Source: Comamonas flocculans (GTDB lineage Bacteria > Pseudomonadota > Gammaproteobacteria > Burkholderiales > Burkholderiaceae_C). From it: 64,000 nucleotides of DNA. Below the pieces are notes generated by a model. It was not told the DNA's origin and made no database searches. It worked only from the letters and a program-made list of their open reading frames with translations. Made by a program: the position numbers and the translations under genes. The stretch covers positions 1,550,001-1,614,000 of the forward strand of contig NZ_CP042344.1 in the NCBI RefSeq assembly GCF_007954405.1, in the 5' to 3' direction. Of this stretch, positions 8,019 through 15,607 are shown piece by piece. Every line of letters starts with the position of its first letter. Position 1 is the stretch's first letter.

Positions 8019-9464
8019 ATGAGGATCCCACGCCCCCTGCCGGCGGCCCGCGTCTGGGCGACGCTGTGTCTTGCGGCCTTCATGGCCGGCTGCGCCAACA
8101 TGGCCAGCCACGACGAACTGGCCAGTGAAGTGCAGACCGCCAGCCGCGCAGGCGGCGTTCCCGCGGCGATCGCCCGCCTCGATGCCTCGGCCCCGTCGGA
8201 AGACGACAAGAAGGCACTGCTCTACAACCTCGAGCGTGGTGAATTGCTGCGGCTGGAAAACCGCTACGCGGCCAGCACCGCATCCTTCCTCGTGGCCGAC
8301 GAGCGCGTCAGGGAGTGGGAAGACACCGCCAAGACCCAGCCCGAAAAGCTCATGGGCAACGTCGGCGCCGCGCTCATCAGCGAACGCCTGAAGACCTACG
8401 AGGGCGAGGACTACGAAAAAGTCTTCCTGACCACGCGCCTGGCGCTCAACCGCATCGCGCTGGGTGATCTGGACGGTGCGCGGGTGGACGTCAAGCGCAC
8501 GCATGAACGCGAAGCGGTGATTGCCGAGTTCCGCGCCAAGGAGGTCGCCGAGGCCGAAAGCGAAGCCGAGTCCAAGGGTGCGACCAAGGGCGGCATGGAG
8601 CTCAATGGCTACCCGGTGGAAACCCTCGACGACCCGGAGGTGCTGGAGCTCAAGAACGGCTATTCCAACGCCCTGAGCCACTACCTGTCGGGCTTCCTCT
8701 ATGAAGTGCTCAATGAACCCGACCTGGCGGCGCCGGGCTACCGCCACGCCATCGAGCTCAAGCCCGGCACGGCGGTGCTTGACGAGGGCCTGCGCGGTCT
8801 GGACGAGCGCACGAGCTTTACCTGGAAGCGCCGCCAGCAGATGACCGACGTGCTGTTCATCGTCGAGGCCGGCGACGCGCCCGCGCGCAAGCCCCAGGCC
8901 TTCACGCTGCCGGTGCCCACGGGGCGCGGGCTGGTGACGGCGAGCATCTCCTACCCCGTGATCCAGCCCTCGCAGGACGCCATGCTGGGCCGGCTCTCCA
9001 TGGACCAGCACGAGCTTGCGCTCGAGCTCGTGGTGGACGTGAACGTGATGGCTCGCCGCGCGCTCAAGGACCAGATGCCCGGCATGGTGCTGCGTGGCTT
9101 CACGCGGGCGCTGGCTAAGGGCGTGATGCAGGACCAGCTGCAGAAGAATGCCGGCCTGCTGGGCGCCCTCATCGGCGCCGTCGCTTCGGTGGCCACCGAG
9201 AAGGCCGACGACCGCATGTGGCGCATGCTGCCCGGCCGCATCTATGTCGCGCGCGGCTACCTGCCGCCGGGCTCGCACCAGCTTGCGATCGACGGCCGGC
9301 CGATCACCGGCACCGTGGACATCGCCGGCCAGTATGCGCTGGTACCCTTGCGCATCTACGGTGACCGGGTGCTGGTCGGCGAGGTGGCGAAGATCGGCCA
9401 GCTCGCGTCGGTGGCGGCAACACCGCAGCCCGCAGGCCGCTCCGTCGCCGCGCAGAACAAATAG
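8019..9464 (+). CDS. Outer-membrane lipoprotein, COG3014-like
   Basis: The 481-residue product starts with a lipoprotein signal, with C25 in the lipobox FMAGC. Aspartate does not follow the cysteine (next is Ala), so outer membrane sorting is expected. The mature part looks helical with TPR-like segments (about residues 60-270), then a mixed region with the family-typical YVARGYLPPGSH near 415. Such proteins precede YcfL and LpoB homologues in several proteobacteria, and that is the order here. The ATG at 8019 has a strong purine ribosome site (8002-8012). A weak promoter candidate with TATCCT at 7910-7915 lies upstream. Role: probably support of cell-wall synthesis, from context only. Confidence 0.75.
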   Translation: MRIPRPLPAARVWATLCLAAFMAGCANMASHDELASEVQTASRAGGVPAAIARLDASAPSEDDKKALLYNLERGELLRLENRYAASTASFLVADERVREWEDTAKTQPEKLMGNVGAALISERLKTYEGEDYEKVFLTTRLALNRIALGDLDGARVDVKRTHEREAVIAEFRAKEVAEAESEAESKGATKGGMELNGYPVETLDDPEVLELKNGYSNALSHYLSGFLYEVLNEPDLAAPGYRHAIELKPGTAVLDEGLRGLDERTSFTWKRRQQMTDVLFIVEAGDAPARKPQAFTLPVPTGRGLVTASISYPVIQPSQDAMLGRLSMDQHELALELVVDVNVMARRALKDQMPGMVLRGFTRALAKGVMQDQLQKNAGLLGALIGAVASVATEKADDRMWRMLPGRIYVARGYLPPGSHQLAIDGRPITGTVDIAGQYALVPLRIYGDRVLVGEVAKIGQLASVAATPQPAGRSVAAQNK

Positions 9465-9489
9465 GGTTCAATCCAGAGAGGGAGTCACC

Positions 9490-9882
9490 ATGCGATTTCG
9501 CACCGTACTCGGCGCCATCGCCGTGGGCGCCGCCACCATGGGCCTGCCGGCGTTGGCCCAGCACGACCCCGCAACGCCGCCGGCGGTGGCCGCGAAGATG
9601 GCGCTGCGCGGGCCGGCCGAGGGCGTTGCAGTGACCGAGATGCGCCTGCTGCGGCGCAACGACGTACTCACTGTGCAGGCCGATCTGACCAACATGGAGC
9701 AGCCCGACCGCACCGTCTTCTACCGCTTCAAGTGGCTCGACAGCGTGGGCAACCAGGTCGGCGACGGCGAGGTCTGGAAGCAGATCCGCCTGCTTGGCCT
9801 GGCGCAGCAGACGATCAAGAGCGTGGCCCCGCACGCCATGGCCGTGGATCTGCGCCTGGAAATGAACGTCGAGTCGCGCTGA
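9490..9882 (+). CDS. Exported YcfL-like protein (DUF1425)
   Basis: This 130-residue protein has a Sec signal peptide (cleavage likely after LPALAQ, about residue 22) and one small beta-rich domain with the YcfL-type pattern VTEMRLLRRNDVLTVQADLT followed by YRFKWLDSVGNQV. E. coli YcfL is encoded beside LpoB, and the same neighbourhood occurs here. There is no lipobox cysteine, so it should be periplasmic, whereas E. coli YcfL is predicted to be a lipoprotein. An AGAGAGGGAG ribosome site lies just upstream and the gene follows the COG3014 lipoprotein by 25 bases. No biochemical role is known to me. Confidence 0.75.
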   Translation: MRFRTVLGAIAVGAATMGLPALAQHDPATPPAVAAKMALRGPAEGVAVTEMRLLRRNDVLTVQADLTNMEQPDRTVFYRFKWLDSVGNQVGDGEVWKQIRLLGLAQQTIKSVAPHAMAVDLRLEMNVESR

Positions 9883-9913
9883 GCGCGTCGCAACCACAGG
9901 AGGGACAGAGCCC

Positions 9914-10528
9914 ATGAATACCCCGTTTCGCCTAGGCGCGCGCATCGCGCTGGCCGGCGCCACCCTGACGCTGGCCGCTTGCCAGACCACTTACGTTTCT
10001 TCGCCCGTGGTGCGCTTTGACCGCCAGGTCAACTATGGCGATGCCAAGGCGGTGGAGCTCGTGACCAATGAATTCGGCTCCACCGACCTGCAGATGATCG
10101 CCGAGCGGATGACCGGCAGCCTGCTGGAAACCGGCATCTTCCAGGGCCGCCCCACGGTGACGATCTCGCGCGTGAAGAACAAGACCAGCGAGTACATCGA
10201 CACCACCAACATCATGAACTCCATCCAGACCACGCTGGTCAAGTCGGGCAAGGTGCGTTTCACCCGCTCGATTGCCGAGATGCAGGAGGGCGTGGATGAG
10301 CTGCAGCGCCAGAACCAGAGCGGCCTGTACAAGCAGGGCTCCACCGCCAAGCTCGGGCGCATGACCGCGGCCAGGTACCAGCTCGAAGGCGAGCTGACCA
10401 GCATCGTCAAGCAGTCTGCCAGCACCAAGGACGTGTTCTACAAGTTCACGCTCAAGATGTTCGACGTGGAAGAGGGCACGATCGAATGGCAGGACGAGAA
10501 GGAAATCCGCAAGACCAGCCAGCGCTGA
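9914..10528 (+). CDS. lpoB: Penicillin-binding protein activator LpoB
   Basis: The 204-residue lipoprotein has C23 in the lipobox TLAAC and a mature domain of the LpoB/CsgG N-terminal type (VSRVKNKTSEYIDT about 78-90, then SGKVRFTRS and the ARYQLEGELTSI segment). LpoB reaches from the outer membrane through the peptidoglycan to activate PBP1b. There is almost no disordered linker after the cysteine, whereas E. coli LpoB has a long one, so reach may differ. It follows the YcfL-like gene by 31 bases with a CAGGAGGGACAG ribosome site and is followed after 14 bases by another related exported protein. Confidence 0.85.
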   Translation: MNTPFRLGARIALAGATLTLAACQTTYVSSPVVRFDRQVNYGDAKAVELVTNEFGSTDLQMIAERMTGSLLETGIFQGRPTVTISRVKNKTSEYIDTTNIMNSIQTTLVKSGKVRFTRSIAEMQEGVDELQRQNQSGLYKQGSTAKLGRMTAARYQLEGELTSIVKQSASTKDVFYKFTLKMFDVEEGTIEWQDEKEIRKTSQR

Positions 10529-10542
10529 GGGAGGAAGCCACC

Positions 10543-11490
10543 ATGCAACGCAGAACCACTCTGGGCCTGGCCTGTGCGCTGATGGCCGCGGGCAGCATCG
10601 GCGGCGCGGCCCGGGCGCAGCACGGCGGCGCGCCGGTACGCATCGCGGTGACCAACCTGGCCTATGCCCAGCAGGTGTCCGAGTACTTCATCGTCGGCAC
10701 GCACCAGGGCAGCAGCCAGGTCAATGCGCGCAGCAACTACCGTGACAGCGCGAGCCATGGTCGCTTCAGCAGCTCGCATTCATCTTCTGGCAGCGAATCG
10801 CTGCAGGCCTCGGAGCAGCACAGCGGCACCTATGTGGCGGGGCGCTACAGCTACATCGAGCAGCGCGACCTGGCCGGCTACACCAACGACATCAAGGGCG
10901 CGCTACTGCAGGGCAGCTTCTTCAAGCTGGTGCAGGGCAAGGGCTTTGACGCCGGCGCGCCGCAGGCGAGCAAGGCCGAGCAGGTGCTCGGCCAGGTGCA
11001 GGGCGGCAAGATGGCCGCGCCGCGCGCCCAGCCCTCGGTGACCGACATCGTCGCGCGCATCCGCAAGGGCGAATTCCAGGGCGCCGACTACGTGCTGTTC
11101 GGCTCGGTCAGTTCCATCGATTTCACCGACGCGCTCTCGCCGCTGCAGGGCACGACCAGTGCCACGCGCCAGTACGGGCTGCAGTTGCTCGCGGACTTTT
11201 CGCTGATCCACACCAGGACGCACGAGATCAAGGCCGCGTTCTCGGCCCAGGGCGAGGGCAACGACACCAGGATCCTCTCGATCCGCGGTGACGTGGCGCC
11301 GCCCAACCGCGCCAAGGTGATGCGCGAGACCTCGCTCTCGCTCGCCCAGGACGTCTACCAGCAGCTCATGGCGCAGCTTGGCCTCACGGCGCCCGGCATG
11401 GCCGTGCAGCGGCCTGGAGCGCCGACGGTGTACCCGGCCGGCCAGCCGGTGCCCGCGCCCCAGCCCGAGCAGGTTCTCATCCTGCGTTGA
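10543..11490 (+). CDS. Exported CsgG/LpoB-like protein, second copy of the fold in the operon
   Basis: The 315-residue protein starts with a Sec signal peptide (cleaved after ARA, about residue 25) and lacks a lipobox. Its core reads like the CsgG/LpoB fold: IAVTNLAYAQQVSEYF near the start, ADYVLFGSVSSIDF in the middle, then a strand-rich part and a helix VMRETSLSLAQDVYQQL. A Ser/Gln-rich segment (about residues 65-105, many SSHSSSGSES-type residues) is inserted after the first strand. It ends in a Pro-rich tail. The ribosome site GAGGGAGGAAG lies after lpoB by 14 bases. It probably works with LpoB in the periplasm, but no target is known. The stop overlaps the next start. Confidence 0.65.
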   Translation: MQRRTTLGLACALMAAGSIGGAARAQHGGAPVRIAVTNLAYAQQVSEYFIVGTHQGSSQVNARSNYRDSASHGRFSSSHSSSGSESLQASEQHSGTYVAGRYSYIEQRDLAGYTNDIKGALLQGSFFKLVQGKGFDAGAPQASKAEQVLGQVQGGKMAAPRAQPSVTDIVARIRKGEFQGADYVLFGSVSSIDFTDALSPLQGTTSATRQYGLQLLADFSLIHTRTHEIKAAFSAQGEGNDTRILSIRGDVAPPNRAKVMRETSLSLAQDVYQQLMAQLGLTAPGMAVQRPGAPTVYPAGQPVPAPQPEQVLILR

Positions 11491-12413
11491 GCCTTCGGGC
11501 CGTGCGCCGCCGGCTGGCCTGCGCGCTGCTGCTGGCGGCCAGCGCGGGGGCGCTTGCCGGCACCGGCTTTACGCCATTGGCCCTGCCGGGCGAGGGCGGC
11601 GCACTGCTGCAGGCCCTGGAGCGCCCGGCCCGCGCCGCGCCCGAGCGCCTGCGCCTCATCGTGCTGCCCGGCTCGGGCTGCGCCGGCATGGGCGCCATCG
11701 CCGACCGCTATTTCGCCGCGCTGCTGCATGCGCGCGTCCTGGTGCTGCACAAGCGCGGCGTGCGCGCCGACGCCACGACCGCGGCGCATGAGTGCCCGCC
11801 GGACTTCGTGCAGCAGGACGCCCACCCGCAGTGGCAGGCCGACGCGCTGGCCGCCGCCCGGCACTGGCTAGCCGAGCGCCCTGGCAGCACGCCCCTGGTG
11901 CTGCTGGGCATTTCCGAAGGGGCGGAACTGCTGGCGCCGCTCGCCGCGCGGCTGCAGCCCGCGGCCCTGGTGCTGGTAGCGGGCAGCGGCCTGGACCCGG
12001 TCGAGGCCGGTCGGCTGCAGGCGCAGCGCCTGGGCGCCGCCGGCGCCTGGGAGGCGCTGGCGCGCGCCCAGGCCGGCAGCGGGGCGGACACTGAGGTCCT
12101 CGAAGGCCGCAGCTTGCGCTACTGGCGCGCGCTCTGGCGCTGGCCGGTGCAGGAGCCGCTGCTCGCCGGCCCCTGGCCTCTGGTGCAGGTCTGGGGCGAG
12201 CACGACGCTCTGGTGCCGCAGCAGGCCTACGCGCGCTTTCGGGCGCTGGCGCAGGCGCGCGGCGCACCCTACTGCGCGGTGGCCCTGCCCGGTGCCGACC
12301 ACGGCCTGCAGTCACCCGGGCGCGACGGGCTGCAATGGCTCTGGGGCCGCCTGGAGCAGTGGGCGCGCGCACCGGCGCAGCCCTGGTGCGCGGTGTTCAG
12401 GCAAATCCCCTGA
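11487..12413 (+). CDS. Exported alpha/beta hydrolase
   Basis: The 308-residue protein has an N-terminal hydrophobic signal and an alpha/beta hydrolase fold with nucleophile S143 in GISEG, acid D240 in GEHDALVP and H272 in GADHGL. The TTG start overlaps the stop of the CsgG-like gene in TTGA; a GTG five codons on is an alternative. The coupling suggests it is the last gene of the envelope operon. The early PGSGCAGMG segment forms the oxyanion region. Substrate is unknown; an esterase or thioesterase acting outside the cytoplasm is the most that can be said. Confidence 0.75.
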   Translation: MSLRAVRRRLACALLLAASAGALAGTGFTPLALPGEGGALLQALERPARAAPERLRLIVLPGSGCAGMGAIADRYFAALLHARVLVLHKRGVRADATTAAHECPPDFVQQDAHPQWQADALAAARHWLAERPGSTPLVLLGISEGAELLAPLAARLQPAALVLVAGSGLDPVEAGRLQAQRLGAAGAWEALARAQAGSGADTEVLEGRSLRYWRALWRWPVQEPLLAGPWPLVQVWGEHDALVPQQAYARFRALAQARGAPYCAVALPGADHGLQSPGRDGLQWLWGRLEQWARAPAQPWCAVFRQIP

Positions 12414-12424
12414 AATGTTTGTGG

Positions 12425-12441
12425 ATGCGAATCATTTGCAT
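12425..12441. promoter_or_regulatory. Palindromic operator, Fur-box-like (or Rrf2/NsrR-like), before the hemerythrin-like gene
   Basis: ATGCgAATcATTtGCAT is an 8-1-8 palindrome in the 118-base gap before the hemerythrin-like gene. The inner TG..AATnATT..CA pattern fits a Fur 7-1-7 core at 10 of 14 fixed positions, while ATGC arms also fit NsrR-type sites. A second imperfect pair, CATTTGCA (12433-12440) and TGCAAATG (12455-12462), lies next to it. The regulator is a guess from pattern only. Confidence 0.45.
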
Positions 12442-12531
12442 GCATAAAAACGTGTGCAAATGTAGCATCGCCGCAGCGGGTGCCATTGAACACGGCGCCC
12501 CTCACCACCCTGCCTGCCGAGGAGCTGCACC

Positions 12532-12939
12532 ATGAACATCGACAAATTCAAGGCCGACCACCTGGCCATCCTGAGCGGGATCCAGCGCCTGCGCGACCTC
12601 ACCCGCCTGGGTGTGCCTGCTGCCGACGAGATCGCCGCCGCGCTGGTCAAGTTCTCCACCACCATCCGCCTGCACCTTGCGGCCGAGGACAAGTTCCTCT
12701 ATCCGTCGCTGGAAAAATCGCAGGATCCACAGATCGTGGCCATGAGCCAGCGCTTCGAGCGCGAGATGGCCGACATCGCCCAGCGCTTCATGGCATTTGC
12801 GCGCAACTGGAACGTCGGCGCCAAGATCGCGGCCGACTTCGACGGCTTCCGGCGTGCGGCCAACCTCACGCTCAAGCCCGTGTGGGACCGGATGCAGCAG
12901 GAAAACCGCGAGTTTTACCCGCGCATCGAGGCGATGTGA
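12532..12939 (+). CDS. Hemerythrin-like HHE-domain protein
   Basis: The 135-residue all-helical protein has the HHE pattern: H10 in the first helix, H48 and E52 in HLAAEDKFLYP, and C-terminal acidic residues in ENREFYPRIE (E124, E127, E133). HHE proteins bind a di-iron centre for oxygen, NO or iron handling. The third and fourth helices lack the usual histidines, so the metal site is incomplete compared with classical hemerythrin and may bind iron differently or not at all. It is monocistronic, preceded by a palindromic operator and followed by a GC-rich hairpin. A GAGGAGCTG ribosome site precedes the ATG. Confidence 0.75.
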   Translation: MNIDKFKADHLAILSGIQRLRDLTRLGVPAADEIAAALVKFSTTIRLHLAAEDKFLYPSLEKSQDPQIVAMSQRFEREMADIAQRFMAFARNWNVGAKIAADFDGFRRAANLTLKPVWDRMQQENREFYPRIEAM

Positions 12940-12944
12940 GCGCC

Positions 12945-12965
12945 GCGGGCGGCCGTGCCGCCCGC
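12945..12965. terminator. GC-rich hairpin between convergent genes
   Basis: GCGGGCGGC-CGT-GCCGCCCGC forms a perfect 9-base stem with a 3-base loop. It lies exactly between the convergent hemerythrin-like and FAD-oxidase genes. There is no T-run on either strand, so termination would be inefficient or depend on other factors. Confidence 0.5.
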
Positions 12966-12970
12966 CCATC

Positions 12971-14398
12971 TCAGAGCAGGAAGATCTTGCCCGGGTTCAG
13001 GATGTTCTTCGGGTCGAGCGCACGCTTGATCGCGCGCATCATCTCGATCGCGCCCGCGCCCGCTTCCTCGGCAAGAAAGTCCATCTTGTGCACGCCCACG
13101 CCGTGCTCGCCGGTGCAGGTACCGCCCAGGCGCAGGGCGCGCCGCACCAGCTGGTGGTTGAGCTGTTCGGCCAGCGCGCGCTCCTGCGGGTCGTCCGGGT
13201 CGATCAGGTAGCCCATGTGGAAGTTGCCGTCGCCCACGTGGCCGACCAGGAAATAGGAGATGCCGCTGGCGTCGGCCTCGGCCACGCTGTCGAGCAGCGC
13301 GTCGGCCAGGCGCGAGATCGGCACGCAGGTATCGGTGGTGATGCAGCGGCAGCCTGGGCGGCTTTGCACCGCGGCAAAGTAGGCGTTGTGCCGCGCGGTC
13401 CAAAGCCGCGTGCGCTCCTCCGGGGTGTCGGCCCATTCGAAATCCGCGCCGCCATGCTCGCTGGCAATCTCCTGCACGGTTTCGGCCTGCTCCTTCACGC
13501 CCGCCGGCGAGCCGTGGAACTCCATCAGCAGCAGCGGCGCTTCACGCAGGTTCAGCTTGCTGTGGCGGTTGACGCCGCGCACGCTGTTGGCGTCGATCAG
13601 CTCCACGCGCGCGATCGGCACGCCCAGCTGTATCGTCTGGATGACGGTGCGCACCGCCGCCTCCACGCTCGGAAACGAGCAGATCGCCGCGCTCACCGCC
13701 TCGGGCAGCGGGTACAGGCGCACCGTGATCTCGGTGAAGATGCCCAGTGTCCCTTCGCTGCCCACCATCAGCCGCGTGAGGTCATAGCCCGCGCTGCTCT
13801 TGCGCGCGTGGGTGCCGGTGCGGATCACCTCGCCGCTGGCGGTCACCACCTCCAGCGCCAGTACGTTCTCGCGCATGGTGCCGTAGCGCACCGCATTGGT
13901 GCCGCTGGCGCGCGTGGCGGTCATGCCGCCTATGCTCGCATCCGCACCCGGGTCTATCGGGAAGAACAGGCCGGTGTCCTTGACGGCGTCGTTCAGGGCC
14001 TTGCGCGTGATGCCGGGCTGCACCGTCACGGTGAGGTCGTCGGCATTGACCGAAAGCACGCGATCCATGCGGCCCACGTCGATGCTGATGCCGCCCTGCA
14101 CGGCCAGCACGTGGCCTTCGAGCGAGGAGCCCACGCCCCAGGGGATGACGGGCACCGCATGCTCGCTGGCCAGGCGCACCGCGTCGGCCACGTCCCGGGT
14201 GCTTTCGGCAAACACCACGGCCGCCGGTGGCGGCACCGTGGTGAAGGGCGATTCGTCGCGCCCGTGCTGCTCGCGCACCGCCAGCGCGGTGGAGCACTGG
14301 GCGCCAAAGCGCGCGCTCAGCGCGTCGATCAGCGGCTGGGGCACGGGGCGCGGGGCGATCTGCGGCAGCAACTGGGCGCTGTCCTGGGGTGCGTTCAT
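12971..14398 (-). CDS. FAD-linked oxidase (D-lactate dehydrogenase/glycolate oxidase GlcD type)
   Basis: The 475-residue protein has the PCMH-type FAD domain with PWGVGSSLEGH (about residues 89-99), PGADASIGGMTATRASGTNA (about 152-171) and GSEGTLGI, then the FAD-linked oxidase C-terminal domain with GHVGDGNFHMGYL and CTGEHGVGVHKMDFL, which carry the metal-binding histidines. This fits D-lactate dehydrogenase (cytochrome or quinone linked) or the GlcD subunit. No glcE or glcF genes lie beside it, so a single-subunit D-2-hydroxyacid dehydrogenase is favoured. ATG 14398 follows a GGAGAC ribosome site, and a -10-like TAGAAT lies about 20 bases further upstream (plus 14425-14430). Confidence 0.85.
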   Translation of the reverse strand: MNAPQDSAQLLPQIAPRPVPQPLIDALSARFGAQCSTALAVREQHGRDESPFTTVPPPAAVVFAESTRDVADAVRLASEHAVPVIPWGVGSSLEGHVLAVQGGISIDVGRMDRVLSVNADDLTVTVQPGITRKALNDAVKDTGLFFPIDPGADASIGGMTATRASGTNAVRYGTMRENVLALEVVTASGEVIRTGTHARKSSAGYDLTRLMVGSEGTLGIFTEITVRLYPLPEAVSAAICSFPSVEAAVRTVIQTIQLGVPIARVELIDANSVRGVNRHSKLNLREAPLLLMEFHGSPAGVKEQAETVQEIASEHGGADFEWADTPEERTRLWTARHNAYFAAVQSRPGCRCITTDTCVPISRLADALLDSVAEADASGISYFLVGHVGDGNFHMGYLIDPDDPQERALAEQLNHQLVRRALRLGGTCTGEHGVGVHKMDFLAEEAGAGAIEMMRAIKRALDPKNILNPGKIFLL

Positions 14399-14496
14399 GG
14401 ATGTCTCCGGGTGCGGGAGCGACCATTCTAGGGACGCGCGCGGCGGGACGCACGGTGGGACGCACAATCGCAGGATCGAACAAAAGGAGTGAAGCC

Positions 14497-15072
14497 ATGG
14501 GCAAACGCGTAAGCGCCGTCGCCACGCGCACCGGCGACGACGGCACGACCGGACTGGGCAACAACACCCGCGTCTCCAAGAACAGCGGCCGCCCGCACGC
14601 CATGGGCGACGTGGACGAGCTCAACAGCCACATCGGCCTGCTGCTGTGCGAGCCCCTGCCCGAGGACGTGCGCGCGCTGCTGACCGACATCCAGGACCAG
14701 TTGTTCAACCTCGGCGGGGAACTGTCGATCCCGGGTTTTGCGCTGCTCAAGGACGAGGCGCTCGCGCAACTGGACGAGGCGCTCGCGCACTACAACAAGA
14801 CGCTGCCGCGGCTGGAGGAATTCATCCTGCCCGCGGGCACGCGCGCCGCCTGCCAGGCGCACGTGGCGCGCACCGTGGCGCGCCGCGCCGAGCGTGCGGT
14901 GGTGGCGCTGCAGGAGAGCGAGGACATGCGGCCCGCGCCGCGCCAGTACCTGAACCGTCTGTCGGACCTGCTCTTCGTGCTCTCGCGCGTGCTCAACCGC
15001 ATGGACGACGGCACGGAAGTCTATTGGCAGAGTGAAAAGCTCAAGCGTTCGCAGCAGGACGGCGCTAGCTGA
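14497..15072 (+). CDS. Cob(I)yrinic acid a,c-diamide adenosyltransferase, PduO type
   Basis: The 191-residue protein has the PduO-type ATP:corrinoid adenosyltransferase motifs: TRTGDDGTTGL (residues 10-20), GDVDELNSHIG (about 37-47), RTVARRAERAV (about 126-136) and the C-terminal YLNRLSDLLFVLSRVLNR. It makes adenosylcobalamin from cob(I)alamin and ATP. An AAGGAGTGA ribosome site precedes ATG 14497. No other cobalamin gene or B12 riboswitch is nearby, so the enzyme probably serves salvage or a B12-dependent mutase elsewhere. A dispersed repeat starts right after the stop codon. Confidence 0.93.
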   Translation: MGKRVSAVATRTGDDGTTGLGNNTRVSKNSGRPHAMGDVDELNSHIGLLLCEPLPEDVRALLTDIQDQLFNLGGELSIPGFALLKDEALAQLDEALAHYNKTLPRLEEFILPAGTRAACQAHVARTVARRAERAVVALQESEDMRPAPRQYLNRLSDLLFVLSRVLNRMDDGTEVYWQSEKLKRSQQDGAS

Positions 15073-15075
15073 AAA

Positions 15076-15120
15076 GATAGCTGCCAACGCTTGCCAGGCA
15101 ATCGTTTGAAGCGTATTTCA
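15076..15120 (+). repeat. Dispersed ~50-base repeat, copy 1 (intergenic)
   Basis: It reads GATAGCTGCCAACGCTTGCC, then AGGCAATCGTTTGAAGC and an AT-rich tail. This is the shared pattern of the family: ATAGCTGCCAGCGCTTG, about five variable bases, CAAGCGCTA, then GCC and ATTT. It fills the gap between the adenosyltransferase and the convergent thioesterase. Confidence 0.8.
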
Positions 15121-15540
15121 CTTGGGAGAGAGCACCGCCATGGTGATGCGCGAGATGCAGGTCGCCTCGCCCGCGTCGTTCACCATCTCGATCTGCCAGA
15201 CCTGCGTCGTGCGGCCGATGTGGATGGGCCGGGCGGTGCCGGTGACCCAGCCGCTGGTGGCCGCGCGCAGGTGGTTGGCGTTGACCTCCAGCCCCACTGC
15301 GCGGTGGCCTTCGGGACTGGCGTAGTAGGCGCCGGTGGAGCCCAGGGTTTCGGCCAGCACCACGCTCACGCCGCCGTGCAGCAGGCCGAAGGGCTGGCGC
15401 GTGCGCTCGTCCACCGGCACGCGGGCGCGCACGAAGTCCTCGCCGATTTCGATGAACTCGATGCCCAGGTGCGCGATGGCCGTGCCCCGGTGCCAGGTGG
15501 CGAGTTCTTCCAGCGAGAAGGTCTTTTTCCAGATGGACAT
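15118..15540 (-). CDS. Hotdog-fold acyl-CoA thioesterase (PaaI/YdiI type)
   Basis: The 140-residue protein has the hotdog thioesterase core with HLGIEFIEIGEDFVRARVPVD and the catalytic helix GLLHGGVSVVLAETLGS, where the glutamate is the usual catalytic residue and the preceding HGG binds CoA. The pattern matches 1,4-dihydroxy-2-naphthoyl-CoA or aryl-CoA thioesterases (MenI/YdiI, PaaI). ATG 15540 gives the standard MSIWKKTFSLEEL start. It is probably monocistronic, between a convergent adenosyltransferase and the uracil permease. The true acyl-CoA is unknown. Confidence 0.88.
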   Translation of the reverse strand: MSIWKKTFSLEELATWHRGTAIAHLGIEFIEIGEDFVRARVPVDERTRQPFGLLHGGVSVVLAETLGSTGAYYASPEGHRAVGLEVNANHLRAATSGWVTGTARPIHIGRTTQVWQIEMVNDAGEATCISRITMAVLSPK

Positions 15541-15607
15541 GGCTAGCTTCGGGTATGCAGACGGCCCATGATAGAAGTTCAGGCGGCCGCCGGCTGTCGC
15601 GCGCGCG

